Source: Chelatococcus sp. (GTDB lineage Bacteria; Pseudomonadota; Alphaproteobacteria; Rhizobiales; Beijerinckiaceae). Taken from it: a DNA stretch of 31,144 nucleotides. The notes below the pieces were generated by a model. It was not told the origin of the DNA. It saw nothing but the letters and a program-made list of their open reading frames with translations, and ran no database searches. The stretch spans positions 1-31,144 of the forward strand of contig QFQY01000051.1 of NCBI GenBank assembly GCA_003248805.1, read 5' to 3'. Positions 1-7,203 of this stretch are shown piece by piece (the first letter of the stretch is position 1; each line of letters starts with the position of its first letter). A program made the translations under genes and the position numbers.

Positions 1-137
1 CTCGCTCCAAGATGGCCTGAACAACCCCTTGGAATCACGAGTGCCCCAGTCGCTCAACCCTTTCGGGACGGGCTCTTAGCGAAATCGGCGGTCGGCTTTG
101 GCGGCGTCCCTGACTCATCGACAAATAGGATATGCAT
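1..137 (-). pseudogene. Start of a DUF3800-like gene, apparently broken
   Basis: Reading leftward from an ATG at 137-135, the first residues are MHILFVDESGTPPKP, which match the characteristic opening of DUF3800 proteins (function unknown; often found near mobile or accessory DNA). The frame hits a TGA at 54-56 after 27 codons. Past that stop the same frame reads TGALVIPRG, which resembles the next conserved DUF3800 segment (a G-hydrophobic-IP motif). This suggests one gene with an in-frame stop, or one decayed by a stop plus small indels, running off the left edge. The surrounding bases 1-252 are visibly less GC-rich than the rest, consistent with transferred DNA. Family recognition rests on a short N-terminal match, so confidence is moderate; the body of the gene is outside the window. 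Confidence 0.5.
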
Positions 138-264
138 ACGAAAGCCTCCCCACCCATCCGATAGGTCAAGCACAACAGAAAGCGTTGCTCAATCCGCAGC
201 CCTAAAAAGCACCTGCACATTCAGCGCAAATAGTCTAGACATACGTCGATCCATGGAGACCGGC

Positions 265-900
265 ATGTCCGACTACAGCGTCACCTCCCTCGACGACCTC
301 GCCCGGCTCTACCCCAACCCGGCACCGCCCGCGTCGCTCCACAAGGAGATCGACCATGTCGACGAGAACTATGCCGCGCTGATCGCCGCCTCGCCTTTCT
401 TCACCCTCGCGACGGTCGGCCCTGAGGGTCTGGATTGTTCGCCGCGCGGGGATCTGCCGGGGTTTGTTACGGTCCGGGACGCGAAAACGCTCCTGATTCC
501 CGACCGAAAAGGCAATAACCGTCTGGATTCGTTGAAGAATATCCTGTTCGACGATCGAATCGGAATGCTCTTCCTGATCCCCGGCTATGGCGAGACGTTA
601 CGCGTCAACGGACGCGCGAAGCTATCCTGCGATCCTGAGTTGTGCGGGCAGTTCGAGATGGCCGGAAAGCTCCCGGCCTGCGTGATCGTGGTCACCGTCG
701 AAGCCGTCTACTTCCAGTGCTCGCGCGCGGTCGTCCGGGCGGAGCTGTGGAATGCCGAGCGGCATGTGAAGACGGGCGACGTGCCCAGCGCCGGCACGAT
801 GCTGCGCGACATCACCGCGCGCAACGCCGCAGTCGAGACCTTCGACGGTGAGGGGTACGACCGGGCACTACCGGAGCGCGTCAAGGCGACGCTGTATTGA
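265..900 (+). CDS. Pyridoxamine 5'-phosphate oxidase (PPOX)-family FMN-binding protein
   Basis: A 211-residue split-barrel flavoprotein of the PPOX superfamily, subgroup with MSMEG_1061/DR2398-like members; the true substrate of this subgroup is not known. Family features seen are a helical N-terminus (SLDDLARLYP), the barrel strand SPFFTLATVG with the following SPRGD at about residues 60-64, DRKGNNRLDSLKNI (probable FMN phosphate contacts) and the C-terminal RVKATLY. The ATG at 265 is preferred over 253 because GGAG at 255-258 sits six bases before it. It stands alone, between the low-GC left edge and a palindromic repeat. It is not a pdxH orthologue, so a role in vitamin B6 metabolism should not be assumed; a redox or detoxifying role is possible. 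Confidence 0.85.
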   Translation: MSDYSVTSLDDLARLYPNPAPPASLHKEIDHVDENYAALIAASPFFTLATVGPEGLDCSPRGDLPGFVTVRDAKTLLIPDRKGNNRLDSLKNILFDDRIGMLFLIPGYGETLRVNGRAKLSCDPELCGQFEMAGKLPACVIVVTVEAVYFQCSRAVVRAELWNAERHVKTGDVPSAGTMLRDITARNAAVETFDGEGYDRALPERVKATLY

Positions 901-912
901 GGCGCGCGGAAT

Positions 913-1060
913 CCCCTCTCCTTTAAGGAGAGGGGCAGGGGTGAGGTCTAGGCTTCTGGACCAGTTGCATGAGGGTGGTTCAGGGACGCAGCTATGAGGT
1001 CGCCGCCAAAGCGCCCAACGGCCTACCCCTCACCCTGCCCTCTCCCTACGGGAGCGGGCT
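913..1060. repeat. REP-like intergenic palindromic element
   Basis: Just after the PPOX stop, 913-923 and 925-935 form a perfect 11-bp inverted repeat around a single T (CCCCTCTCCTT / AAGGAGAGGGG). The right arm continues into 927-946, whose reverse complement recurs with two one-base deletions at 1028-1045 (CCTCACCCTGCCCTCTCC), and a second small imperfect hairpin follows (CCCTCTCCC-tac-GGGAGCGGG). Two facing hairpins separated by about 80 bases form the layout of a REP/BIME-type element common between genes in GC-rich proteobacteria. It may also end transcription from both flanking convergent genes. Bases 901-1092 hold nothing else I can support. Confidence 0.6.
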
Positions 1061-1092
1061 CCCCGCGCTGGACCCGACAAGCGTAGAGCCGC

Positions 1093-2088
1093 TCACAGCA
1101 GCCCTTCGTTCGCCGCCAGCACCTTGAGGCTCACATCGGGCCGGGCGCCGACATGGCTGATGACCTCGGCCGCCGCGAGCGCACCGAGCCGCAGAGAATC
1201 GCGGGCCTCGCGGCCCGAGGTCAGTCCGAAGAGGAAACCGGCGGCGAAAAGGTCTCCGGCGCCCGTCGCATCGACCACACGCTCGACCGGGAAGACCGGC
1301 TCCTCGACGATCCCGTCCGGAGTCACCGCCAGGGCGCCCTTCTCCGAGCGCGTGACCACGGCGAGGATGTTTTCGGCGCGCAGGGCGGCGAGCGCGGTTT
1401 CGAAGTCGCCGCTCTGGTACAGGCTCTTCAACTCGTGCTCGTTGGCGAAGACAATATCGACCGTGCGGTTGCGGACGAGCCCGAGGAACTCCTCGCGATA
1501 GCGATCGACGCAGAACGAGTCCGACAGGGTGATGGCGACACGGCCGCCGGCGCCGTGGGCGATCTCCGAGGCCTTCCGGAAGGCCTCCTTCGCCGCCGGC
1601 GGATCCCAGAGATAGCCTTCGAGGTAGACGATGTCGGCGCTGGCGACGGCAGCCTGATCGACATCGGCCACGGTGAGGCCCTGGCAGGCACCGAGATAGG
1701 TGTTCATCGTCCGCTCGCCGTCCGGGGTGACGATGATGAAGGAGCGCGCCGTGGCGGGGCCGTCGGCGGCTGCCGTCGTGTCGAAGGCGACGCCGAGCGA
1801 GGTCAGGTCATGCCGATAGAGCTTGCCGAGCTCGTCCGCCTTGACCTTGCCGATGAAGGCGCCCTTGCCCCCGAACGACGCCAGACCGGCGATGGTGTTG
1901 GCGGCCGAGCCGCCGGAGATGACCTTGGCCGGGCCCATGGCGGCATAGATCGCCTCGGCACGGGCCTCGTCGATGAGCATCATCGAGCCCTTCACCAGCT
2001 CCTGCTTCAGCAGGAAATCCTCTTCCGCCGCAGCGATGACGTCGACGATGGCGTTTCCAAGGGCGAGGACACTGGTGCGGCCGGTCAT
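1093..2088 (-). CDS. PfkB-family kinase, probable adenosine kinase
   Basis: A 331-residue ribokinase/PfkB-fold sugar or nucleoside kinase. The N-terminal signature GGSAANTIAGLASFGGKGAF is at about 59-78, and the C-terminal signature DATGAGDLFAAG at 273-284 carries the catalytic base Asp279 and the anion hole. Hyphomicrobiales proteins of this type are usually annotated adenosine kinase (ATP + adenosine to AMP + ADP, purine salvage in the cytoplasm), and the overall length and NAIVDV opening fit. Substrate choice cannot be read from the sequence, so another sugar or nucleoside is possible. The start ATG at 2088 has AGGA seven bases upstream. It diverges from the ATPase gene at 2120 with only 31 bases between, so the two must share promoter DNA or overlap with it. 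Confidence 0.85.
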   Translation of the reverse strand: MTGRTSVLALGNAIVDVIAAAEEDFLLKQELVKGSMMLIDEARAEAIYAAMGPAKVISGGSAANTIAGLASFGGKGAFIGKVKADELGKLYRHDLTSLGVAFDTTAAADGPATARSFIIVTPDGERTMNTYLGACQGLTVADVDQAAVASADIVYLEGYLWDPPAAKEAFRKASEIAHGAGGRVAITLSDSFCVDRYREEFLGLVRNRTVDIVFANEHELKSLYQSGDFETALAALRAENILAVVTRSEKGALAVTPDGIVEEPVFPVERVVDATGAGDLFAAGFLFGLTSGREARDSLRLGALAAAEVISHVGARPDVSLKVLAANEGLL

Positions 2089-2119
2089 GAGAAGATCCTG
2101 GAAAAAGGAAGGTTTCGGC

Positions 2120-2701
2120 GTGTCGCATCATGGTGGGGACAGGTCAAGCAAGGCGCCGGCGGGCACGCGGCTAACGGTGCTGTCGGGCTGCTCCGGCGGC
2201 GGCAAATCGACACTCCTGGAGGCGCTGGCGCAGCGGGGCATCGCGACCGTGGCCGAACCCGGCCGGCGCATCGTCCAGCAGGAGCGCGCGGCAGGCGGCG
2301 GGGCCCTGCCCTGGCACGATCTCGCCGCCTTCGCCCGGCGCGCCCTGGCGCTGGCGCAGGCCGACCGTGCCGAAGCGCTCGCGCGCGGCGGTGCGACGCT
2401 GTTCGACCGCGGCATGGTGGATGCGGCGGCCGCCCTGGAGCGGGCGACGGGCGCGCCGGCCGCCGAAACGCTCGGGCCGAGCCGGCTTTACGACTCGCCG
2501 GTCTTCCTCGTTCCGCCCTGGCCGGAGATCTACCGGCAGGACGGGGAACGGGCGCACGGCTTCGACGCAGCCGTGGTCGAATACGAGCATCTGGTCGCGA
2601 CCTATTCAGGCCTCGGCTATGCCGTCCTGATCGTGCCGCGGCTGCGGGTGGCAGAGCGCGTCGCCTTCGTGATGGGCCGGCTCGGGATCACCGGCTCGTA
2701 G
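2120..2701 (+). CDS. AAA-type P-loop ATPase (COG3911/AAA_28-like)
   Basis: A 193-residue predicted ATPase. Walker A is GCSGGGKST at about 23-31, followed by the conserved EPGRRIVQQE (46-55), then FDRGMVDAAA (about 95-104) and a C-terminal half matching the family (SPVFLVPPWPEIYRQD). Family members are small stand-alone NTPases of unknown role, resembling nucleotide kinases. The GTG start at 2120 is chosen because AAGGAAGG lies seven bases before it; an earlier in-frame ATG at 2087 overlaps the start codon of the divergent kinase gene and has no such site. Its 3' end overlaps the convergent Xre gene by 14 bases. No partner gene makes its role clear. Confidence 0.8.
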   Translation: MSHHGGDRSSKAPAGTRLTVLSGCSGGGKSTLLEALAQRGIATVAEPGRRIVQQERAAGGGALPWHDLAAFARRALALAQADRAEALARGGATLFDRGMVDAAAALERATGAPAAETLGPSRLYDSPVFLVPPWPEIYRQDGERAHGFDAAVVEYEHLVATYSGLGYAVLIVPRLRVAERVAFVMGRLGITGS

Positions 2702-3068
2702 AACCGACGCGGGCGGCCGCCCCGTCGAGCACCGCCGTCAGGGCCTCGAGCTCCTCGCGGGTCAGTTGGCCGACTTCCCGCGAAAGCCGGTTGGCGAGGA
2801 GCGTCGCCTCGGGCGCAAGCCCGGCCGTATCGACGATGACGCGCGGGTGCGAGAGATCGGCGAGGCGAACGAGCTCGTCCGCCTCGTCCCAGATGATGCC
2901 GAGCAGATGGATCGTGCCCTGGATCAGCGTGAATGTCGGGCGGCCGCGCCGGCCATGTTCCAGCGCCGAAAGATAGGCGGGCGTCACGCCCAGGCGCTGC
3001 GCCATCTCCGCCAGCGAGATGCCGCGCTCGGCCCGCAGATCGCGCACGCGGCGGCCGAAGGGGGTCAC
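2688..3068 (-). CDS. Xre-family helix-turn-helix regulator
   Basis: A 126-residue DNA-binding protein with a Cro/CI-type HTH in roughly residues 5-62: FGRRVRDLRAERGISLAEMA, then the recognition helix around TPAYLSALEHGRRGRP. The C-terminal half (ELVRLADLSHPRV onward) is helical and unassigned; no metal or ligand site is evident. The GTG start at 3068 overlaps the Smr gene stop in the four bases GTGA, so translation is probably coupled, and this is the last gene of the Tim44-mltA-smr operon. Its regulon cannot be told; position alone suggests self-regulation or envelope genes, which is speculative. Confidence 0.85.
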   Translation of the reverse strand: MTPFGRRVRDLRAERGISLAEMAQRLGVTPAYLSALEHGRRGRPTFTLIQGTIHLLGIIWDEADELVRLADLSHPRVIVDTAGLAPEATLLANRLSREVGQLTREELEALTAVLDGAAARVGSTSR

Positions 3069-3628
3069 AAGCCCGTCTCCCGCGCACGCCGAAGCCTGAC
3101 ATAAAGCGCGCCCGAACCGCCATGGCGCTGCTCTGCTTCGTCGAAGTCGACGATCAGGGGCCGCAGATCGGGCAGCCGGAGCCAATGCGGCACGACACGC
3201 CGCAGCACGCCGCGCTCCTCGCCGAAGAGGCTGTCGCCGGCGGCGCCCTTGCCGGTGACGACCAGAACGAGCTTGCATCCTTGCGCCTGCTGCCGGCGCA
3301 GGAAGCCGCGCAGGGCCAGATGAGCTTCGTCCTGCCGCATGCCATGAAGGTCGATGACCGCCTCGACGCCCTGCTGGCCGCGGCGCAGCTGCGTGCGCAG
3401 CCTCCGTTCGAGCGGCGCGAGCTGCGGTGGTTCCGCCGCCCTGCGTTTCGGCGGCTCCGTCGCAGCCGCGGCCACAGAGGCGGTTGCAGCCGGTTGCGGG
3501 GCCGGGAGAGGCTCGACCGGCTCTGGCGCGAGCGGCTTGCGACCGGGCAGCGGCGTGACCGTGCGGGCGACCTCGCGCCAGAGCGCGAGATCGGCCGGAG
3601 ACAGGCTCTTTCCCCGCCGAGAACGCAT
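3065..3628 (-). CDS. Smr-domain protein (MutS2 C-terminal-like)
   Basis: A 187-residue protein with a basic start (MRSRRGK), a Pro/Ala-rich linker at about 25-70, and a Smr domain from about 88 to the end. Domain hallmarks seen are IDLHGM (92-97), TGKG (125-128) and HGGSGALYVRLRR (169-181). Smr domains bind and often nick nucleic acids (branched DNA in MutS2, mRNA on collided ribosomes in others); stand-alone Smr proteins in alphaproteobacteria have no settled role. It lies two bases after mltA and overlaps the Xre gene by four, so it is clearly in the same transcript. Confidence 0.9.
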   Translation of the reverse strand: MRSRRGKSLSPADLALWREVARTVTPLPGRKPLAPEPVEPLPAPQPAATASVAAAATEPPKRRAAEPPQLAPLERRLRTQLRRGQQGVEAVIDLHGMRQDEAHLALRGFLRRQQAQGCKLVLVVTGKGAAGDSLFGEERGVLRRVVPHWLRLPDLRPLIVDFDEAEQRHGGSGALYVRLRRARETGL

Positions 3629-3630
3629 CG

Positions 3631-4806
3631 CTAGCGCCCGGAATGACGCGGCCAGAGCACGACGAACTCGGTCCCATGGCGGATGAGACCAGCGCGATGC
3701 CCGGCCACGGCGCCCGAACCGACGAAGAGGTCGAGCCTCGCCGGGCCGAGGATCGCCGAGCCGGTATCCTGCGCCAGCATCAGCCGCGCCAGCCGTCCCT
3801 CGCTACCGGCACCATCGGGAATCGTGGCGTCGATCCAGACCGGCAGGCCGTAGGGCCAGGCCGAACGGTCGATCGCGATGCTGCGCAGCGGCGTCAGCGG
3901 CAGGCCGGCCCCGCCGATCGGGCCGGAGTCGGCCGGCAGATCGTCCCGCCGCGCGAAGAAGACGAAGGAGCGGTTGAGGCGGATCAGATCGCGCGCGAAA
4001 TCCGCATCGGCCTTCAGCCGGGCGATCAGCCGGTCCATGGTCATCTCGGCCGGTGGGATCGCCTCGCGCTCACTCAGAACGCGTCCGAGCGAGGTGTAGG
4101 CGTGCCCATTGCGGCCCGAATAGACCAGCCGCGTCACCGAGCCGTCGGGCAGGCGGACGCGACCCGAGCCCTGCACCTGCAGGACGAAGCGATCGACGGG
4201 ATCGCGCAGCCAGAGGATTTCGAGGCCCTGCCCGTCCAGGGCGCCGGTCTCGATGGCGGCCCGGTCCGGAAAGGGCTCGAGCCCCCTGGCCGTACGCCGG
4301 GCGGCGGACAATGCGCGGTCGAGCCCGGGCCAGTCGTCCTCCGCGGCGCGGGTCACGAGATCGGCCGGGCGACCATAGAGCGGCGTCGGGAACTCGGCGC
4401 TGCGGACCAGCGAACCCTCGAATTCCGGTTCGAAATAGCCGGTCATGAAGCCGCGTTCCGCGCTCTCCGGCCGGATGCGCCAGAAGGTGAAGGCGCGCTC
4501 GAAGAAGGCGCGCGCCGCCTCGCGGCCGACAGGTCCGGCGCGCCGGAGATCACGCGCCTCGGCGCAGGCCTGGGCCAGGCCAGGCGGCACCGGGAGCGCA
4601 GGGCGCAGCGGCGGATCGGCCTCGCAGCCATCGGCGAAGATGCGGAACGGAATGCTGTGATCATCCTGCGCCCAGCCGTCCAGCCGCGCGGGATCGACGA
4701 CCTGTGCCCGTGCGCCGGGCGGCAGCGGCGGGGACTTTCCTGCCTGCACAGCGACCGGCGCGGTCATGAGGACGAGCGCCAGCGCTGCACCGGCACCACG
4801 GATCAC
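3631..4806 (-). CDS. mltA: Membrane-bound lytic murein transglycosylase A
   Basis: A 391-residue secreted enzyme that cleaves the glycan strand of peptidoglycan with formation of 1,6-anhydro-MurNAc. Residues 1-22 form a signal peptide (hydrophobic LALVLMTAPVAVQA). The MltA domain follows (FMTGYFEPEFEGS, TPLYGRPADL), then the C-terminal 3D domain with the conserved Asp pattern in LMLAQDTGSAILGPARLDLF. There is no lipobox Cys near the signal cleavage site, so unlike E. coli MltA it may be soluble in the periplasm. The start is GTG at 4806, overlapping the stop of the upstream Tim44-domain gene (GTGA). It is second in the Tim44-mltA-smr-xre operon. Confidence 0.92.
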   Translation of the reverse strand: MIRGAGAALALVLMTAPVAVQAGKSPPLPPGARAQVVDPARLDGWAQDDHSIPFRIFADGCEADPPLRPALPVPPGLAQACAEARDLRRAGPVGREAARAFFERAFTFWRIRPESAERGFMTGYFEPEFEGSLVRSAEFPTPLYGRPADLVTRAAEDDWPGLDRALSAARRTARGLEPFPDRAAIETGALDGQGLEILWLRDPVDRFVLQVQGSGRVRLPDGSVTRLVYSGRNGHAYTSLGRVLSEREAIPPAEMTMDRLIARLKADADFARDLIRLNRSFVFFARRDDLPADSGPIGGAGLPLTPLRSIAIDRSAWPYGLPVWIDATIPDGAGSEGRLARLMLAQDTGSAILGPARLDLFVGSGAVAGHRAGLIRHGTEFVVLWPRHSGR

Positions 4807-5528
4807 GCGCCGGATTCGGTGGCGACGAGCAGCCAGTTGGGATCGCGGCTGCCGAGCTGGCGCGAGAAGGTCCAGATGTCGTTGACCTCGGACACCGCCT
4901 CGGCGCTGCCGTCCACGACGTTGCCCTGGCCATCGCGGGTGACGCTGATCAGCTGCGAGACGAAGGAGATGGTGACCTGCGCGGCCTTGCCCTTGACGTC
5001 GACCGCCGTGATATCCGCCTTGTCGATCGAGACGAAGTTGGATTCGGCGGTTTCGCCGCGCTTTTCGCGATCGGTAATGGCCTGCTCGAAGCCGTCATAG
5101 ACCTCCTTGGCGAGGAGGCCCTTCAGCGTCTTGCGATCGCCGCGCGCGAAGGCGGTGACGATAGCCTCATAGGCGGCCTTGGCGCCGCCGACGAAGGCAT
5201 GCGGGTCGAAATCGGGTTCCTGCCGCGCGATCGCCTCGATGCCGGCGATGATCGGCGAATCGGCCGGCGCGATGTCCTTCCAGCGATCGGCCGCCGCCGG
5301 CGCGGCTGCGCCGGGATCATTGGCCGCACCCGGAAGGCGGATCACATTGTCCCGCTTGGCCTCGCCGGCCTGATCGGAGCGGGGGGGCGAGGCGTCGCGA
5401 CGCGGAAACGGATCCACCGGCGGCTGCTCATGGCCCGTCTTCTGGCCCAGCACCGAACGCAGCTTCCAGGCGACGAAGACAGCCAGGGCCAGGAAGACAA
5501 GAGTCGTGATGTCGAATGAATTTTGCAT
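4803..5528 (-). CDS. Tim44/TimA-domain membrane-anchored protein
   Basis: A 241-residue protein with one N-terminal membrane segment (about residues 7-25, ITTLVFLALAVFVAWKL), a charged and Pro/Ala-rich linker to about 90, and a C-terminal Tim44-like domain (FDPHAFVGGAKAAYEAIVTA onward; TISFVSQLI; NDIWTFSRQ). In mitochondria the Tim44 C-terminal domain ties the import motor to the inner membrane; bacterial TimA-type proteins are found in alphaproteobacteria and their job is not firmly known. The ATG at 5528 immediately precedes the membrane segment; the longer open frame upstream has no family support. It leads the operon with mltA and diverges from secB. Confidence 0.85.
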   Translation of the reverse strand: MQNSFDITTLVFLALAVFVAWKLRSVLGQKTGHEQPPVDPFPRRDASPPRSDQAGEAKRDNVIRLPGAANDPGAAAPAAADRWKDIAPADSPIIAGIEAIARQEPDFDPHAFVGGAKAAYEAIVTAFARGDRKTLKGLLAKEVYDGFEQAITDREKRGETAESNFVSIDKADITAVDVKGKAAQVTISFVSQLISVTRDGQGNVVDGSAEAVSEVNDIWTFSRQLGSRDPNWLLVATESGA

Positions 5529-5776
5529 CGAAATCTGACCCGAGGCTCCAATCCTGACCGCGCTACGGGCCGCGGCTGCGACCCTTCCACCGGACCATAT
5601 GGTGTCCATGGCTCGTAACATCCACCCCTGCGCTTGTGAAGGGCGGCTGCTTGTGCGCGACTTGCGTCCATGATAGCCGACGCCGGCACCGCCAGCGGAT
5701 AGCGGCGGCGCGGTTCCGGGCACCGAGCAGCGCGGGACTTCCGAGCCAAGAAGCTGCCAGACCGAGATCGGACCCG

Positions 5777-6265
5777 ATGGCCAACGACATCCCCAACGGC
5801 AACGGCGCCAGCGCCAACGATGCGGCGCCGAGCATGAGCGCCCTGATCCAGTACATCAAGGACTTCTCCTTCGAGAACCCGAAGGCGCCCCGCGCGCTCG
5901 GCAGCCAGGAGGCTCAGCAGGGTCCGCAGATGTCGCTGCAGGTCAATGTCTCGACCACGGTGCTCGGCGAGAACGACTACGAGACGGTGCTGCGGCTCGA
6001 AGGCAAGGCGGAGCTGCATGGCGAGACGCTCTTCGCCTTCGACCTGAGCTATGGCGGTGTCTTCCGCCTGGTGAACATCCCGCAGGAGCACATCCATCCT
6101 GTGCTCGTGATCGATTGCGCCCGGCTGCTGTTCCCCTTCGCCCGCCAGATCATCGCGGAAGCGGTGCAGAACGGCGGCTTCCCGCCGTTCTACGTGCCCC
6201 CGATCGACTTCGCCGCGCTTTTCCAGCAGCGGCTCCAGGAGCTCCAGGGCGCGGGCAACGCCTGA
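5777..6265 (+). CDS. secB: Protein-export chaperone SecB
   Basis: A 162-residue cytoplasmic chaperone (active as a tetramer) that keeps preproteins unfolded and passes them to SecA. Family hallmarks are YIKDFSFENPKAP, QVNVSTTVLGENDYETVL, VNIPQEHIHPVLVIDCARLL and the end stretch NGGFPPFYVPPIDFAALF. The alphaproteobacterial N-terminal extension (MANDIPNGNGAS) is present. The ATG at 5777 gives the usual family length; upstream in-frame codons from 5636 lack similarity. The divergent Tim44-domain gene also concerns membrane-linked protein handling by family. A strong terminator follows at 6294. Confidence 0.96.
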   Translation: MANDIPNGNGASANDAAPSMSALIQYIKDFSFENPKAPRALGSQEAQQGPQMSLQVNVSTTVLGENDYETVLRLEGKAELHGETLFAFDLSYGGVFRLVNIPQEHIHPVLVIDCARLLFPFARQIIAEAVQNGGFPPFYVPPIDFAALFQQRLQELQGAGNA

Positions 6266-6293
6266 GCCTCCGCGACAGCGTGTATCGAGACGG

Positions 6294-6316
6294 AAGGGCC
6301 CCTCGGGGCCCTTTTT
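6294..6316 (+). terminator. Rho-independent terminator after secB
   Basis: A perfect 9-bp stem AAGGGCCCC / GGGGCCCTT with a TC at the tip, running into five Ts (6312-6316), starts 28 bases after the secB stop. It is a textbook intrinsic terminator. Confidence 0.9.
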
Positions 6317-6450
6317 CGTTGGCATTCCCTCGGAAGTCAGTCTTCCCGGATATTGTTCAATCCTGCAGACATTGCCGACGAGTGCGGGAACAACCATCTC
6401 GCCTGCCTGTTCTGGGAGCGCCATTCCGGCATCCCGCGCTGTTTGGAGAG

Positions 6451-7200
6451 ATGATGGACTATCTGATGACGCTCGCCGCCGACCCCGCCGCATGGGCTGC
6501 GCTCGGGGCGCTTGTCGCCATGGAAGTCGTCCTCGGCATCGACAACCTGATCTTCATCTCGATCCTGACCAACAAGCTGCCGGAGCATCAGCGCTCGCGC
6601 GGCCGGCGCATCGGCATCGCGCTGGCGCTCGTGCTGCGCCTCGCCCTGCTTTCGACGGTCGCGATCATCGTGACGCTGACCGAGCCGATCGTCTCGATCC
6701 TGGGCAAGGCGTTCTCCTGGCGCGACATCATCCTGATGGCCGGCGGTCTCTTCCTCGTCTGGAAGGCGACGATGGAGATCCATCACAAGGTCGACATCAA
6801 AGAGCGTTCGGACGGTGCGGCGGCCGCGCACGCCGCCGCCGTGAGCTTCGGTGGCGTGATCGTGCAGATCCTGCTGCTCGACCTCGTCTTCTCGATCGAC
6901 TCGATCATCACCGCGGTCGGCATGACCGACCATATCCCGATCATGGTGATCGCCGTCGTCGCGGCCGTGCTGACGATGCTGTTGGCGGCCGATCCGCTGG
7001 CGCATTTCATCGAGCGCAACCCCACCATCGTCATGCTGGCGCTGGGCTTCCTGCTGATGATCGGCGCCATGCTGATCGCGGAAGGGTTCGGCGTGCATGT
7101 GCCCAAGGGCTACATGTATGCGGCGATGGCGTTCTCGGCGCTGGTCGAGGGGCTGAACATGCTGGCCCGCCGCGCCCTGTCGCGAAACGGGAAGGGCTGA
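6451..7200 (+). CDS. TerC-family integral membrane protein
   Basis: A 249-residue polytopic membrane protein of the TerC family, thought to move metal ions (some members export manganese or act with secreted metalloproteins). Family-defining acidic residues within membrane helices are seen in VLGIDNLIFISIL (28-40) and in VFSIDSIITAVGM (about 147-159); the C-terminus holds the paired YMYAAMAFSALVEGLNML helix. The start is ATG at 6451 or the adjacent ATG at 6454; GGAG at 6445-6448 fits 6454 slightly better. I looked for a yybP-ykoY manganese riboswitch between 6317 and 6450 and saw no convincing one. It converges with dnaQ with a 3-base gap. Confidence 0.92.
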   Translation: MMDYLMTLAADPAAWAALGALVAMEVVLGIDNLIFISILTNKLPEHQRSRGRRIGIALALVLRLALLSTVAIIVTLTEPIVSILGKAFSWRDIILMAGGLFLVWKATMEIHHKVDIKERSDGAAAAHAAAVSFGGVIVQILLLDLVFSIDSIITAVGMTDHIPIMVIAVVAAVLTMLLAADPLAHFIERNPTIVMLALGFLLMIGAMLIAEGFGVHVPKGYMYAAMAFSALVEGLNMLARRALSRNGKG

Positions 7201-7203
7201 ACC

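Noticed and set aside
35..220. 61-residue minus-strand frame at the left edge
   Set aside because: It is out of frame with the DUF3800-like opening at 137 and shows no similarity of its own.
6317..6450. Manganese (yybP-ykoY) riboswitch before the TerC gene
   Set aside because: These riboswitches often precede TerC-type genes, but I could not find the conserved core; only a small GGAAG/CTTCC hairpin at about 6331 is present.
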